A stretch of 64,000 bases of DNA from Helicoverpa zea (GCF_022581195.2 NC_061456.1:5830501-5894500); one strand, 5' to 3'; shown: positions 27,101 through 36,000, counted from the stretch's first letter. The notes: generated by a model not told the origin, from the letters alone. Program-made: numbers and translations.

Positions 27101-30100
27101 GATAAATACATATTATGTCAAACGTTTGCATAAACGAGGCTAACCCTAGTTCCCTGAAGTTGAAGTAGACAATGTTTACACGTCTGCGTAAACATTTACG
27201 GATTCACAACTTTTATTTTCATATCTGTTCATATTAATGCGCACAAAAGGTCATTTAAGAGAATGATTCGAGAATTGGGTTTCTTCAAGAAATATATGTA
27301 TATTTGCAAACAAAACATAGATGAGAGTGATAACAGATTTCACGCTTTGTCAATCAATGACAATCAGTTCAGTTGCACTGCTTGATTGCTTTGAATCTTC
27401 TTTACAAAGTCGAAAGGATAATATGATCCTTTCGTTCAAAATAATAATAACACAAAGGCTGAGTAAATCTAATTGTTCTTCTATCATTATTACAATTGCT
27501 CATAAAGTTTGAAAGACTGACGACCATTTATAACAAGGGCTATCGTGTACTTACTAAGTAGGTTGAGGAGGTCAGATAGACAGTTATGTTATTATTAAAA
27601 TGGTAGCATCTGGGTAACGCTCTAAATTGGTATAAATTGCTCACCTGTAGTATAGTCGGGAGGGTGTGCTTATAATACTGATCCAGCATCGCGTTTGTGG
27701 CCGTCAGTTGTTGCACGTACGTATTGTGGGAGTCATAGTACGTAGCCAAGGTAGCTGGTGTTGGGTTGTTGCAGTAGTTCAGGAAAGCACCTCTGTAGTC
27801 TTGACGACTCTGGAAATTTTAAAAGACATTTGTCAGAAAATACGGGTGGTATCTAAGTAATAAACTTGTACTGGGGGTGTCAAAACCTCATAAAGAGAAG
27901 GTCTCTTTGCTCGGAATAGTGCCAGCAAACTGGTGTCCAAATGTCAAAGTTTTCAGTCAGTCTTAATGCTTGTGTAAAGTGTCGAGCTCTGGTATATGGA
28001 TGCTGTCTACAAATTGCTCGCTCTAGGTGAAAACCATGTCGTTACCAGTGTTTGACGATCAGTCATAACGTTACATTGGAGTTTAAGAGATTCGAGGACC
28101 TGAATGACCCCTGTACGTGCGCAACGCATTCCCCTTTTGTACTTGCTAATATTTTTCTTGAAATAGCTAAGTTTATTACAGAAACATATAAGACAGTAAT
28201 CTTTTGTGTTGTTTCACCGAATCTTTCCACTTAAGTGGTCAGAGTGAAGCAATGGACAATATCGTTTATGTTTTATGTAACTCTGCTCTTGTCCCGTATT
28301 TTATATTGTCAATTTAGGGCAACGAGGTGAACGAGTCAATGTTTTATGGATGTACGGGACTTATTTATGTCCCTATATTAGGTAATAACACTATTTCAGG
28401 GCATAAATTGTGTACATGACGTAACGCTAAGTAATGAGTACTCCTACAAGTGCATTATATTAATACTTGGGCAAAATTGGTTATTATACTCGTATTGGAG
28501 TGGTACTTAACTTTGTATTTAGCACACAGGTATTCGTACTGTTAATTAATTAAATATCATGCTACATTAATGAAAATTGTGTGTTCTTTTGGTTTCGTTT
28601 GGCGAGCTATTCATAATATTTGTTCCATAATTATCATGTTCTCGCTAATGCGTTTAAAATGTAATTACTTACAAAGTACATGGGGTCTATTCACATTACT
28701 ATTTAAATTAATTGAAGATGTATTCAAATTATTATATTAATAAATACACCTATATACCCTTAAACAATTACAATTTCGGACAGGTATAAAGACTTAATTT
28801 TATGGAGAAAATAAGGTGGTGTATTTTCGTACCTTTATACCTACCTATAAAATCCAATATAAAGGCTTTCTCAAAACACTGAGATAACGTATAGAACTAG
28901 ATAGTCTGATGTTATTGTAATACGACGCAGACCTCGGTTAGAATGTCGTCAGCCGAGACTTTGCTATTTACCTATGAAACGAACAGCATGTTGCATACTA
29001 AAACATGCGGAACCTATGTTACAAATGTTACAATAGCAATCCGTATCCAGTATGGACCGCTAGGTTCTTGATTTCTTTCTTGGAAAACCTATCTAAGACG
29101 TACCTACATATTAGATCAGTGGTTCTTAACCTTTTTGGCATGAGGGACCACTTTACCAAAAGTTTGTCTTGCCGGGGACCACCCCAATTGTTTACCTAAA
29201 TTGAGGGTTCTTTGATAAAGAAATTCTTGGTTCAGTACTACTCAAAACTAAACACATTTCGGTAGTGGCATCCATCAGATTTCTATGCTTGTTTTTAATA
29301 ATCAGAAGCGTCGAAAACCCACGTAGGTACGTATTTATAGCTTTAACTAAATCTTTCATTTACAAACTAAACATTGCGTTTACAAAACGCAAGTACGTAC
29401 TGTTATAGTTAAACACGTATTAAGTTCGAAATGCGCGAGCGAAGCGAGCGCGAAATTTTTTTCGGATTATATTATATTTTTATGATTATGAAAATGTGGC
29501 CCAAACGTACCTACTTAACTTTTTGTTTGTTGACAAATGCAAAAATAAAGGCACACAGTTTTTGAATACGCGAGCGAAGCGAGCGCGAAATTTTAATTAT
29601 TTTTTAAGACTCTAAGCCAAAATTACGTAAAATTTAGCCCAAACATATATTTTTTTCTGTTGGACAAGTAAGATGGATATCTTTTATACGTCCATGCGAA
29701 AACCCCTGTTCGCATAGATAAGTCGTTAAAAATAAAGTTAGATTAGCAACGTCGCGAAGCAATGCTTCGTGGACCACTTGGAATGCCTTCAGGGACCACC
29801 AGTGATCCGCGGACCACCGGTTAAGAACCACTGTATTAGATACTTCAGAGCACATACGTACAAGTAACTGATTTGTTTATATGTACAATTTGTTTGTGTA
29901 AGTTTAACAGTTACTCAATTGTTTTAATATTGTCTTGCTCAGTGTGAACATAATCCGCTTATTGTGTGTCTTCACATAATAGCTACACAAAATCCTCAGT
30001 CGTGTTGCGAACAAGTGAAACACCGAAACCTATTAAATTGTCGTTTCCCCTAATGTTTGCTACGAAAATCGCGCCGTGCATTCTCACACGCAAATTAACA

Positions 30101-32594
30101 ATGGTTGACTTATTTTAGAGTAACCACAATAGTATTCTCATTTTGTATCTAAGTACATATTTGTGTTATCATGACACTTTAAATTAGTTTTCCTTCGATG
30201 CATTGTAATAAGCTTAGTTTTGAAGTTATGGTTATAGTTATTCCCTGATCGTATTAAAATTGCATACGTGGACTGAAAATGAGTTACAAGATACCTAAGT
30301 GTGTACACGTATCTGCTTTTAGTGCAGTGATCAATTTTATAGATAGTCGACAATGTATAGCGGGTGCTGTGACCGCACGGCTGATTGCCGTCCCGTGTGC
30401 TCCCGACCAAGCGTATAGAGATCACATGCGATCGCAATTAATTTCTCCATGGCGATTTTTGCATAGCGTCCCTTGGTCACATAAATATGAAGGTAGTTAG
30501 AAAAAGCGATTGTAACGATTAAACAAAGTACACAGTAGTACAGAAATTAAAAAAGTAGCTAACATAACAAACCTGCCATTTGTAAAAGCAATCATTTTAA
30601 AAGAGTTCTCGTAACTTTTTAGCTACTGTTTATCCAAATTCATTGGCAAATTGGGGTCGAAAAAAGGAAATAGAATCATTCGCTTATAACATGAAGTTTA
30701 AACATCAATGAGTTGTTAAAAGGAAAAAGTTCAAAGCGAAAGATATATTTTGTGAGCCTATCGAATGGGAAAATCAAATGAGAAAATGATGGAAGCGAAC
30801 GGTTGGCTGAATACCGTAGGTATCTACGTACGTATCATTATGTTCATACATACGAAGAGGTTCGCTTTTATATCATATCGCATTTGTGTTTTGACAATCT
30901 TTTGAACAACATTTGTCAATATACAAAATATGCGGCTTGGTAATATTTTGTAGCCAATTCTGAGTTTCAGCAACTTTTGAATAAAATGTTAATTCTGTGA
31001 TTTACGTGCTTTTGGCTACAGCACTAGATTTTAATATTTACCACATTCAAAAGAGATACATCTTAAACGTCATCAGCGTTTGTGCACAACATATAAATGA
31101 TTAATACGACCGTCTCGATCTCAAAGCTATTCAAATGCATTATTTAGAAGTTAGTTATGCACAGAAAATTCAGTCCTGAATTATTTATAAGCACTTTCAG
31201 TATGAGATTTCTGTGTGTAAATCTAGGATCGTTATTTTAGATTTTTTAACAATAACAAAATGCGAAAAATCCGCATTTCTGCTTTGAAATTTAAGTGTTG
31301 TTTATTTCTTTGTAATATACGGAGAAATTAATTTTGCTAAAATTTTAGGGAATAATCCAAGTAATCTCGTTTTAACACATCTCGGGTGTCCTTTTGGGAG
31401 CTTCAAATAGAATCGTGGAACACTCACACTTTTTTCGGAGATTGAACCGTGGACGGGTGCTTAAATCCAATTTCTTTTGGTATTTCCGGATAGGATTGCT
31501 ACTATTTCTCGCTATAGTTTTTAGTAGCTGAGATAGAATCAGTGTTTTGTCGAAAGAATCAGCTTTATTCATTTTTTGGTTTGCTACATTTGTTTTATCA
31601 TAATAAAAGTTAGGAATTGGTCATTAATGCAATGAAAAATATGCTGAAAATATAAATGGTGTTTACCTAAACGTAGTTTGGAAATACGCAATCTTTTTGT
31701 AGTCTTTATACAACAAAGAATACCTATATAAAAACCCTCATAAATAGGAAGTAAGGAAATATTTAAAGATAGACTAAACGATTGCTTGAAGTAGGATACC
31801 TATATAGTACATTGTAGATGGCTTTATGAATCTGAACGGTCAATAAAGATGACATTAAACGATAGTGGTACTTGAGGTAACGGTTAAGAACATATTTGTG
31901 TCTCAGTAATATCATTTCCTGAGAAAAATAAAAAACGTTTTGTTCACTAGATAGCCCGATAAAAGGCAATAATTCGATAAAAGGTGCCTTCTATCTATTA
32001 TCAGGTTAAGAGCTTTTCTGAACCCATCATTGCTAGTGACAACTATGTATTCCCAATAATATTCTGGCCTACCCTTATTCGGCTATGAGGATTAGGGGGT
32101 TATGTTGCTAAATTAATTAATTAATTACATGCGTGACTTGCAATGTTTGCTTTTACAATTACCGGCTAAATTGTTATGGGTTCTACAAAACTGGGTCAGT
32201 AGTTTTATCTACTAAACCCTTATCAATACATAAATTATTAAGTGCCTAAACGCGCCTTTGTTGTAATAAAATATGTATCACGATTTTTCGGTCACGAAGG
32301 TTGCACTGTTTAAAGGCAACAACAAAATGAAGACTAAAGTAAGAATATGCAGGAATAAAAAACAGTCATACCTTGTTCAATTGATCGTCAGCCTTTCCAA
32401 GGATCACTTCACATCCCTCTCGATGGGCGAACAGTTTCCGAGCTTGAACTTTCATATGGAAGGTGCGTTCTATAAGTGGTGTTGCCACCAGCCTCTCCAA
32501 GGATTGTGCAGCATTGTTGAACCCGACCACATCAGCTTCTACCTCTTGCAGTAACGTCTCCCACGTATGGAATAATGATGATGGACATGTTGCT
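1..32594 (-). CDS. Stac: STAC-like adaptor with F-BAR and C1 domains, multi-exon, partial at both ends
   Basis: Fifteen minus-strand exons (listed separately) join with matching phases into about 689 residues, numbered here from the first complete codon in the window. Residues 1 to about 190 look like the middle and end of an F-BAR dimerisation domain. About 193-218 is proline-rich, 219-309 a coiled coil, and 330-420 a basic and proline-rich linker. Residues 421-469 form a C1 domain with all Cys/His ligands, and 470-689 is a low-complexity linker. The C1 sequence is very close to vertebrate STAC proteins, which bind and regulate L-type calcium channels; insects have one STAC gene acting in muscle and neurons. 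STAC proteins carry SH3 domains after the C1; these would lie left of position 1. The F-BAR start is also missing. The family call rests on the C1 and on the following acidic V-x-x-x-Y-x-x-L motif. The function in this species is inferred. Confidence 0.72.
495..677 (-). CDS. Stac: STAC-like gene, Ser/Arg-rich linker exon (residues 597-656)
   Basis: A 183-nt exon, phase 1 on both sides, with donor CCAGAAA|GTACGC. Three in-phase acceptors are possible (after TTTAG at 678, after GCGCAG, or after GGTAG), so the Gly/Arg-rich start may be intronic. The core reads RRKLFAGVKSLSMWGSRSRR and then SPQHRSISLPE, with several basophilic-kinase-type serines. Only this frame lacks stops and joins both neighbours. 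Confidence 0.6.
839..1030 (-). CDS. Stac: STAC-like gene, linker exon with Y-x-x-L motif (residues 533-595)
   Basis: A 192-nt exon, phase 1 on both sides. The acceptor is GCTCAG and the donor CAG|GTCTGG is weak, chosen because it is the only in-phase one. It begins EEVDLTYQVLKRANEIGKPG, resembling the V-Y-E-x-L-R-x-G-x-S-L-A segment after the C1 in vertebrate STACs. It then becomes Gly/Pro/Ser-rich. The DNA is strongly CpG-rich. Confidence 0.7.
1268..1366 (-). CDS. Stac: STAC-like gene, acidic exon after C1 (residues 500-531)
   Basis: A 99-nt exon, phase 1 on both sides, with acceptor GTCCAG and donor TCGG|GTACGG. It encodes VQDGWLPGQRLTKISFKG and then an acidic segment EFDDDFDSYCDS. Reading through the donor gives an alternative ending of 24 further codons with a TGA at 1,193-1,195; that would be a truncated isoform lacking SH3 domains. 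I prefer the splice because the next exon matches in phase and has STAC-like sequence. Confidence 0.75.
1886..2053 (-). CDS. Stac: STAC-like gene, second half of C1 domain (residues 444-498)
   Basis: A 168-nt exon, phase 1 on both sides, with acceptor TTTCAG and donor GAAA|GTAAGG. It encodes HTRQGLRCRLCKMNVHTDC and supplies Cys451, Cys454, His459, Cys462 and Cys469, completing the C1 zinc sites. The last spacing is C-x6-C, one shorter than the commonest C1 spacing. A basic Arg/Ser tail follows (SRLLRRQKSTSEIE). Confidence 0.92.
2054..4391. other. Intron of the STAC-like gene, nothing recognised
   Basis: AT-rich intron between the two halves of the C1 domain. I see no repeat with clear ends and no further exon-like segment. 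Confidence 0.7.
4392..4510 (-). CDS. Stac: STAC-like gene, first half of C1 domain (residues 404-442)
   Basis: A 119-nt exon, phase 2 in and phase 1 out, with acceptor TTGTAG and donor AGAG|GTAAGA. It encodes HNFQEYTYKKITPCDVC, giving His421, Cys434 and Cys437, the first three zinc ligands of a C1 domain in H-x12-C-x2-C spacing. This segment is nearly superimposable on STAC C1 domains (H-x-F-Q-E ... K-K-x-T-x-C-D-V-C). An acceptor three bases further in would also keep the frame. Confidence 0.9.
4511..7578. other. Intron of the STAC-like gene, nothing convincing
   Basis: AT-rich intron with an A-run at about 6,906-6,917. A 64-codon plus-strand frame at 4,693-4,887 has a hydrophobic start but no other support. 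Confidence 0.6.
7579..7736 (-). CDS. Stac: STAC-like gene, linker exon before the C1 domain (residues 351-402)
   Basis: A 158-nt exon, phase 0 in and phase 2 out, with acceptor TGTGCAG and donor GACAA|GTAAGA. It encodes an Ala/Ser-rich stretch, then MKNKWLKAFRSLKPP and a Pro-rich end. The K-W-L-K-A-F-R-S-L-K segment is a short basic amphipathic helix that could be a membrane or calmodulin-type contact (inference). Confidence 0.85.
9286..9325. repeat. Perfect 20-bp tandem duplication (two copies)
   Basis: The unit ATACTTATAGGCATTGACAT occurs at 9,286-9,305 and again at 9,306-9,325 with no mismatch. Confidence 0.95.
9391..9480. repeat. Imperfect 43-47 bp tandem duplication
   Basis: Copy 1 (9,391-9,433) and copy 2 (9,434-9,480) both run from TCAAAAAGTTTAT to AAAATCATGTAATATA. 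They differ by a four-base insertion and two substitutions. Confidence 0.9.
10346..10408. repeat. Perfect 29-bp inverted repeat with 5-nt loop
   Basis: The arm TAAATTGGAACAATTATATG... (29 bases, 10,346-10,374) is followed by AGGGC and its exact reverse complement (10,380-10,408). The flanks do not pair. Perfect pairing and a tiny loop are unlike a typical insect microRNA precursor. Confidence 0.95.
11850..12200 (+). mobile_element. Possible LTR-retrotransposon remnant (LTR end plus primer-binding-like site)
   Basis: A GC-richer island inside AT-rich intron. It starts near TGTGGTGGTCGACGCCGC and has an AT-rich centre. A tract ending CCGTACA is followed 21 bases later by TTGGTGCCGGGGCACC, which looks like a primer-binding site just inside an LTR. 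No second LTR and no coding sequence are present. The boundaries are estimates. Confidence 0.35.
13845..13967 (-). CDS. Stac: STAC-like gene, basic linker exon (residues 310-350)
   Basis: A 123-nt exon, phase 0 on both sides, with acceptor TCGCAG and donor GAT|GTGAGT. It encodes an Arg-rich segment containing RMRVRRQSSLPEYSK, a plausible kinase-type R-R-x-S site, and ends in VYFND. The intron on its 5' side (13,968-19,942) holds a second gene on the same strand. Confidence 0.82.
13968..16328. other. Intron sequence 3' of the nested gene; possible 3' UTR and a CpG-rich patch
   Basis: A CpG-rich patch lies at about 14,286-14,395. The rest is very AT-rich. An AATAAA on the minus strand near 15,800 could serve the nested gene, but no cleavage context is obvious. 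Confidence 0.5.
16329..17123 (-). CDS. Nested gene: 264-residue basic, probably nuclear protein with BESS-like tail
   Basis: This is the longest open frame in the window and codes on the same strand as the STAC-like gene, inside its 13,968-19,942 intron. I start it at the Met of MKPIPVDKSSSKKNG. The frame stays open further 5' but meets a splice acceptor (TTTCAG) at 17,188, and an in-frame TAA lies in the likely upstream exon. The protein is Lys/Arg/Ser-rich. It has two copies of an acidic D-x-N-[VI]-R-Y-K motif (about residues 20-27 and 51-58), basic clusters RKRVSF and KRKRSLEDYS, and an acidic patch QLNEEEANDLAEDLNLAF. The last 40 residues (EFFSKYIVQKLRRMETNQ onward) pattern like a BESS interaction motif. 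No catalytic domain is visible. Nuclear or chromatin function is inferred from composition only. Confidence 0.75.
   Translation of the reverse strand: MKPIPVDKSSSKKNGYLSDDENVRYKLNTNYFNNIGKPPKVKKTEKAKDEDDNIRYKFPTVLNKPKPVEQKPKPKQKIKVNFWSNKQSVNRLHNTQKSNRRHTVGATAEDTTSSKPKSTAVKVRKRVSFLPSPIFSENHVPMVTVPDDLTIQLNEEEANDLAEDLNLAFVNSGSSDKKTNHSPKRKARNENVTNPREAKRKRSLEDYSRVQGNDNELEFFSKYIVQKLRRMETNQRIYSENLINTVLMLGQLGTLNGKSKIADS
17124..17187 (-). other. 5' UTR part of the nested gene's coding exon
   Basis: Between the TTTCAG acceptor at 17,188 and the chosen ATG at 17,123. The reading frame is open here but meets a stop once joined to the likely first exon, so it is treated as untranslated. An upstream reading frame beginning in exon 1 would end here at 17,168. 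Confidence 0.45.
17709..17870 (-). other. Probable non-coding first exon of the nested gene, with an 11-codon uORF
   Basis: A good donor (TATAAAG|GTAAGA) ends the exon at 17,709. Its 5' limit near 17,870-17,890 is a guess placed at a locally GC-richer patch. An ATG at 17,724 opens a short upstream frame that crosses the splice and reads MKLYKGAQTDC before stopping at 17,168, ahead of the main ATG. The exon is inferred only from splice signals and frame logic. Confidence 0.4.
17891..19942. other. Intron sequence 5' of the nested gene
   Basis: AT-rich, with repeated TAGGTA-type words. The one protein-like segment is the short plus-strand frame at 18,782-18,895, listed separately. Confidence 0.6.
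18782..18895 (+). pseudogene. Orphan protein-like segment, 37 codons to a stop
   Basis: A GC-rich island in AT-rich DNA. The plus frame reads AKASRDAIWEVMTVDEICS, then PTEWEAVRNAATRLSTKH and a TAA. The residue mix is strikingly protein-like and codon third positions are GC-rich. There is no start codon, the frame closes upstream within nine codons, and the only possible acceptor (TTAAAG) is weak. It may be a fragment of a retrocopy or mobile element, or a terminal exon of an unseen gene. Family not recognised. Confidence 0.35.
19943..20011 (-). CDS. Stac: STAC-like gene, coiled-coil exon (residues 287-309)
   Basis: A 69-nt exon, phase 0 on both sides, with acceptor ATTTAG and donor CAG|GTAAGT. 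It encodes EDISIKKYDYRATQLHLAA and ends VRAQ. Together with the exons on either side it forms one long charged helix. Confidence 0.83.
20012..21179. other. Intron, nothing recognised
   Basis: AT-rich intron between two coiled-coil exons. A short dyad CGCCATCTATTGGCG near 20,247 is the only notable element. Confidence 0.6.
21180..21257 (-). CDS. Stac: STAC-like gene, coiled-coil exon (residues 261-286)
   Basis: A 78-nt exon, phase 0 on both sides, with acceptor TTTACAG and donor CAG|GTAAAA. It encodes DSLDSLARHQ through LYNKVNEIQ, continuing the coiled coil of the preceding exon without a break in character. Confidence 0.83.
21507..21632 (-). CDS. Stac: STAC-like gene, coiled-coil exon (residues 219-260)
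   Basis: A 126-nt exon, phase 0 on both sides, with acceptor AACAG and donor CAA|GTTAGT. It encodes ESMPPILRGEVLLDRMG followed by a charged helix with QLKKDAIDLELQIKQLQ. The hydrophobic residues are spaced as in a coiled coil. It follows the proline-rich linker directly. Confidence 0.85.
21721..21905 (+). pseudogene. Degenerate LINE reverse transcriptase C-terminus
   Basis: The plus frame reads RTRSRGLSSMRWTDQVKS followed by a Cys/Val-rich stretch. After a one-base frame change at the GAGAGAGA run it continues RERWREIVRRT and reaches TGA at 21,903. The pattern R-G-x-x-x-x-R-W-x-D-Q ... N-R-x-R-W-R-x-I-V is the usual end of non-LTR retrotransposon polymerases in Lepidoptera. The frameshift and lack of upstream sequence show a dead 5'-truncated copy in the intron. 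Confidence 0.7.
21906..24412. other. Intron, nothing recognised beyond the LINE remnant
   Basis: AT-rich intron between the proline-rich exon and the first coiled-coil exon. No delimited repeat was found apart from the LINE fragment at its 3' end. Confidence 0.6.
24413..24598 (-). CDS. Stac: STAC-like gene, end of F-BAR plus proline-rich linker (residues 157-218)
   Basis: A 186-nt exon, phase 0 on both sides, with acceptor TACCAG and donor GCG|GTAAAC. It is much more GC-rich than its surroundings. It begins SNNQLRRYESLCAQARAV (helical) and then becomes proline-rich from about residue 193, including PPMRPPKRTFLPPYPPDADD. The switch from helix to Pro-rich sequence marks the end of the F-BAR module. 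The plus strand is also open across this exon but its sequence is not protein-like. Confidence 0.86.
24599..25790. other. Intron, nothing recognised
   Basis: AT-rich intron without visible repeats or further exons. Confidence 0.6.
25791..25871 (-). CDS. Stac: STAC-like gene, F-BAR exon (residues 130-156)
   Basis: An 81-nt exon, phase 0 on both sides, with acceptor TTTCAG and donor AAG|GTAAAT. It encodes an acidic amphipathic helix starting ELEEILTDV that continues the F-BAR helix from the preceding exon. It is too short to be recognised alone; phase and position support it. Confidence 0.82.
25970..26167. mobile_element. 198-bp MITE, PIF/Harbinger-like, very CpG-rich
   Basis: The ends are GACCTTGTCCAGAA and, inverted, GGGCTTGTCCAGAA, flanked by TTA on both sides (25,967-25,969 and 26,168-26,170). 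A TWA target duplication with such ends suggests a PIF/Harbinger-type non-autonomous element. The interior repeats CGCG and GAATTC words and has a perfect 16-bp palindrome CGCGAAACGTTTCGCG. Confidence 0.75.
26171..27644. other. Intron with an unassigned complex segment
   Basis: From 26,270 to 26,670 the sequence is less AT-rich and open on both strands for about 80 codons, but neither translation looks like a known family. The remainder shows nothing. Confidence 0.45.
27645..27809 (-). CDS. Stac: STAC-like gene, F-BAR exon (residues 75-129)
   Basis: A 165-nt exon, phase 0 on both sides, with acceptor TTCCAG and donor CAG|GTGAGC. Residues 102-129 read HNTYVQQLTATNAML and on to a YY-x-x-x-LP ending. 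This is the conserved F-BAR pattern N-x-Y-x-x-x-L-x-x-x-N ... YY ... LP before the last long helix. It is the clearest evidence for the F-BAR assignment. Confidence 0.88.
27810..29116. other. Intron, nothing recognised
   Basis: AT-rich, no delimited element. Confidence 0.6.
29117..29833. mobile_element. Non-autonomous hAT transposon, copy A (717 bp)
   Basis: Terminal inverted repeats CAGTGGTTCTTAACC and GGTTAAGAACCACTG are flanked by a perfect 8-bp target duplication TATTAGAT (29,109-29,116 and 29,834-29,841). These are diagnostic of the hAT superfamily. No transposase is encoded. Subterminal GGGACCAC words recur at both ends. The interior holds two copies of a unit marked by CGCGAGCGAAGCGAGCGCG (29,434 and 29,570). 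Confidence 0.93.
29842..32371. other. Intron, nothing recognised
   Basis: AT-rich intron between hAT copy A and the first F-BAR exon. A moderately complex stretch at 30,340-30,480 is not assignable. Confidence 0.55.
32372..32594 (-). CDS. Stac: STAC-like gene, F-BAR exon (residues 1-74)
   Basis: Acceptor TTTCAG and donor AAG|GTATGA bound a 223-nt exon that enters in phase 2 and leaves in phase 0. It encodes a helix with W11, E15 and the motif LLQEVEADV, then a K/E/R/Q-rich stretch ending DDQLNK. This matches the F-BAR segment where a Trp begins the long second helix. An alternative acceptor two bases further in is possible. About 70 earlier F-BAR residues must come from exons upstream (higher coordinates) that I could not find. 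Confidence 0.82.
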
Positions 32595-32885
32595 CTGAAA
32601 AGAAAGAAATACGGTTAGCCCGTGTAATTAGGGAAAAGGCCCGAGACAGATGGTTGTGAAACTTTCACATGGGTCTGCCAAACTTTTTTCCTTTAATTGA
32701 TTGATTCCCTGTGGGGTTATTGGAATGAGGCTGGTAAGTTAGCTTCCTCATAGTGTGTTCTTATAAGTGATCTTTAACTACAAGTTTTTGTACCATAAAT
32801 AAAAAATCCTATCCCATTGACATATACGCGCATCATATTTATACAGATAGGTCAAATTAGAGGAACACCAGCATACGAGATTAGA

Positions 32886-32983
32886 TAGGCAGTCGCTTCT
32901 TGTAAAGCACTGGTACTCAGCTGAATCCGGTTAGACTGGAAGCCGACCCCAACATGATTGGGAAAAAGGCTCGGAGGATGATG
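32886..32983 (+). mobile_element. SINE family 1, 5'-truncated copy (about 98 bp)
   Basis: Carries the 3' part of the SINE seen in full at 58,936-59,316, ending AAAAAGGCTCGGAGGATGAT. It is flanked by a 19-bp target duplication ACCAGCATACGAGATTAGA (32,867-32,885 and 32,984-33,002). Confidence 0.92.
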
Positions 32984-33002
32984 ACCAGCATACGAGATTA
33001 GA

Positions 33003-36000
33003 ATCAAATATTTAATATGGTATTTTATAAACCTTTTATGACTGAGTTTTATATTAATAAATAGAATTATACCTCAACGACTGCTAATAAGATATACAAA
33101 CACAATTAGCAAACAAAATTGGTGCGAACATTAGAAACGTGTCCATTGCATATTCTATTAGTGATCTATCATTGGGTGACAATGTAATTTACTTGCCATT
33201 GCTCATCGTACCATGGGTGCTGGTACGTTCACATACTCAACTATATATGCTATACGTGTATGACGGAATTCAGTTGGCTGGCATATCGGCAGCTTACGAA
33301 ACTCATTGTTGTAATCCTATTGTGCAATTGTGACAAGTTATTTATCATTGGGTTTGCTCTAATTTGTATTTCATTATGAAGGTATTTTAGTTGCGCAAGT
33401 AGATTTATTTTTAATTGAAGATCTAGCTAGCCTTTGATTGCTTCTGAAAAGCTTTAACGATTGGTACCTATAGGTATCATCCACTACCGTCCCTATCGTG
33501 CTGAAGCTCAACAAGATGATCAATTAATTATCAATTCAAGTTCCGTTAAGTGCAGCTTCAACCTATCCATGCTCATTAAGCCTGGTTAAGAGAGTTATTA
33601 AAATCAAAAGAAATTTAAAAAAGCGCGCTGCTTTTAACATGTATTTATAGAAACTAGCACAAACAACTTCACTATCAACGTAGTCATTTATTACTTTTAA
33701 CTAGGAACCCACTTTAGCTGTCAGAGCCAGCAAATTGTTCATATGAAAGTGGATGCAATCGCTCCAATTGTACGAGACAAATGTTGTCACGTCATTTGTC
33801 ACCAGCGCAAAATTTTTTGCGAGGGTATCAAGAGTAAACTAATTGGAAACATGATTCTGTCGCTCGATAAAGGCAATAAAGCTTCCATATTTTATTTAAT
33901 ATCGACCATAATATAGGTACTGAAAATTCATTAAAGTAAAATTAATGGAGCTTTATTTTAATTCAATTCCGAGAATAACCAAATAGCGAGGCAATTATAA
34001 CAGTATCAAGCGTATGTTTTTAAACAGTTTTCCGTTACCCTACAGCCTGGAAATGAAATATCAATAAAGTTAAAAGCTTCCACTTTAATAATCCTACCAC
34101 ATCACATGTCTATTATTTTGTACATTGTTTGTTTCACAGAAAACTTTTCGCTTTGAACTATGTCGTATTATAAATAGTCCCGTCCGTAAAGTTAGCAATG
34201 AAGTTGTATTGAACAATTCTTGTTATTATTTAAATATCTCGTCAATGATTACCTACGATGAAACATAATGAGGCCAGTGTTGTCACGAACAGATAAATTA
34301 TTGCTGCCATTATAAACCCAATTTGCTTTTATTTACTGAACCTTTTTGAAATACAATTTCGACGTTTCGCTATATTTATTTTTTATTAGTATGAAAATAA
34401 AACATCTAATAACTACATCAATTCTGCATTGGCGCTCATGAAAAAGTTTTTTGGGTTATCGCAGAATTGTATCAAAAAATAATTTGAAGATTTAAATTCA
34501 GATAAGATGAAATTAACCATCAAAAGTAAATTAAAGTCGTATCTTATCTATTCTTTAGAGCAGGGCTTAATTGAGTTCAGTCGATAAAGCAAAGTATTCC
34601 AAATGATTCTTTATTCTCAGATAATTAAGATACTTATCAAATAAAATGCTATCTATTGTCTAGAATTAAATACCACAGATTATCTGTGACAGATAGAATA
34701 ATTCTTACAAAGTATAATAATATATAGTATTACTTTGGAAAATGTTGTGTATTTTAAACAACTTTATTTCTAGTGGCATTGTATGTGCAAAACATCAAAT
34801 AAAAAACAATTTCGGAGTATCAATTTTCCTTAAAATATTTTGAAACAAGGTTACCTTGAAAGCCTATAAAACAAAGCTCTAAAATGCACTATAAAAGCAG
34901 TAAAACAATGTGAAACTTTTATCAATATCCGATAGCCAATAAGTGCAGCGACTTTTCCCTTGACGTGGTCTGAGTTGACGTCCCTAAGTGGAGAGATAGC
35001 AGCCATTGCCGCGGGAAACCGGGTCACAGGCTTTAGATATTATGCACAATTTAGGGCACATACTTCATGCAAAAATATTGATAAGTTTTATAACTACACA
35101 GGCATTTTATCGCTCTAAATAGGCCAATATGAAAAAGAGTATGTCTAACTTTTGTTAATGTTGCAAACTGAATTTTGTATCGCGATTTTGCGGTGTTTGT
35201 TACAGCGATTTGAACACTAGAATTTAAATTGAATAAACGAACAAATAAATTGTTTTCAAATTCCATCAGCTTTAAACAGTTTCGTGTTTTTATTAGGTAA
35301 GTAAATAGTTCCAATGATAAAATAAATCGTTTTATTTTCATTCAGTTTAAAGTTTACACTATGAACATCGAGCTTGGCAATTAGTTTTAATTTGAATTTC
35401 AAATCTGGTAAATTAGGTCGAGCCTAGGTAGAAACCCGCCAGTGGGACCGTGGAGATTAAAGGCCTTTGTTCCATCGTATTCTGAACATAATTGTATTGG
35501 TTTTATTGGATTTTATTCATCACACAAAGTTTTGATATGTAATACTTGTCCTTTGTGTGTTGTTTTACATAGTTTTACATTACACTTGAAAAATAGTTGT
35601 ACCCGGCTGCATCAGCACGAGGGTTATAAATGCATACATCACTAAGGTTTTACAGTACTTTTGTGACACCAGAAGCCGGTATAAGAAAAATAACTTCATA
35701 AAATTCGAAAGTAAAGCAGTTTATCGAACTTCACCTTTTATTTTGCATACGTCAAACATTTTTAAAGCTGGGTATACATGACACAGCGGATAACAACACG
35801 ACGTAGAGTGCCCTCAGTCAGTCACAGACGTGCTGGCGTGGATATTGTGAACCCGGCTCAACTCTCGGAATTATTGGAAAAAGCTGGGCATCGAAGATTA
35901 GTTTCATACTATCTATTGTAGGCTCCATTACCTTAAAGGCTCCTTGATCAATGACAGGTATTATGGTATTGCTGGGAATGTAAATAATTGATTATTTAAC

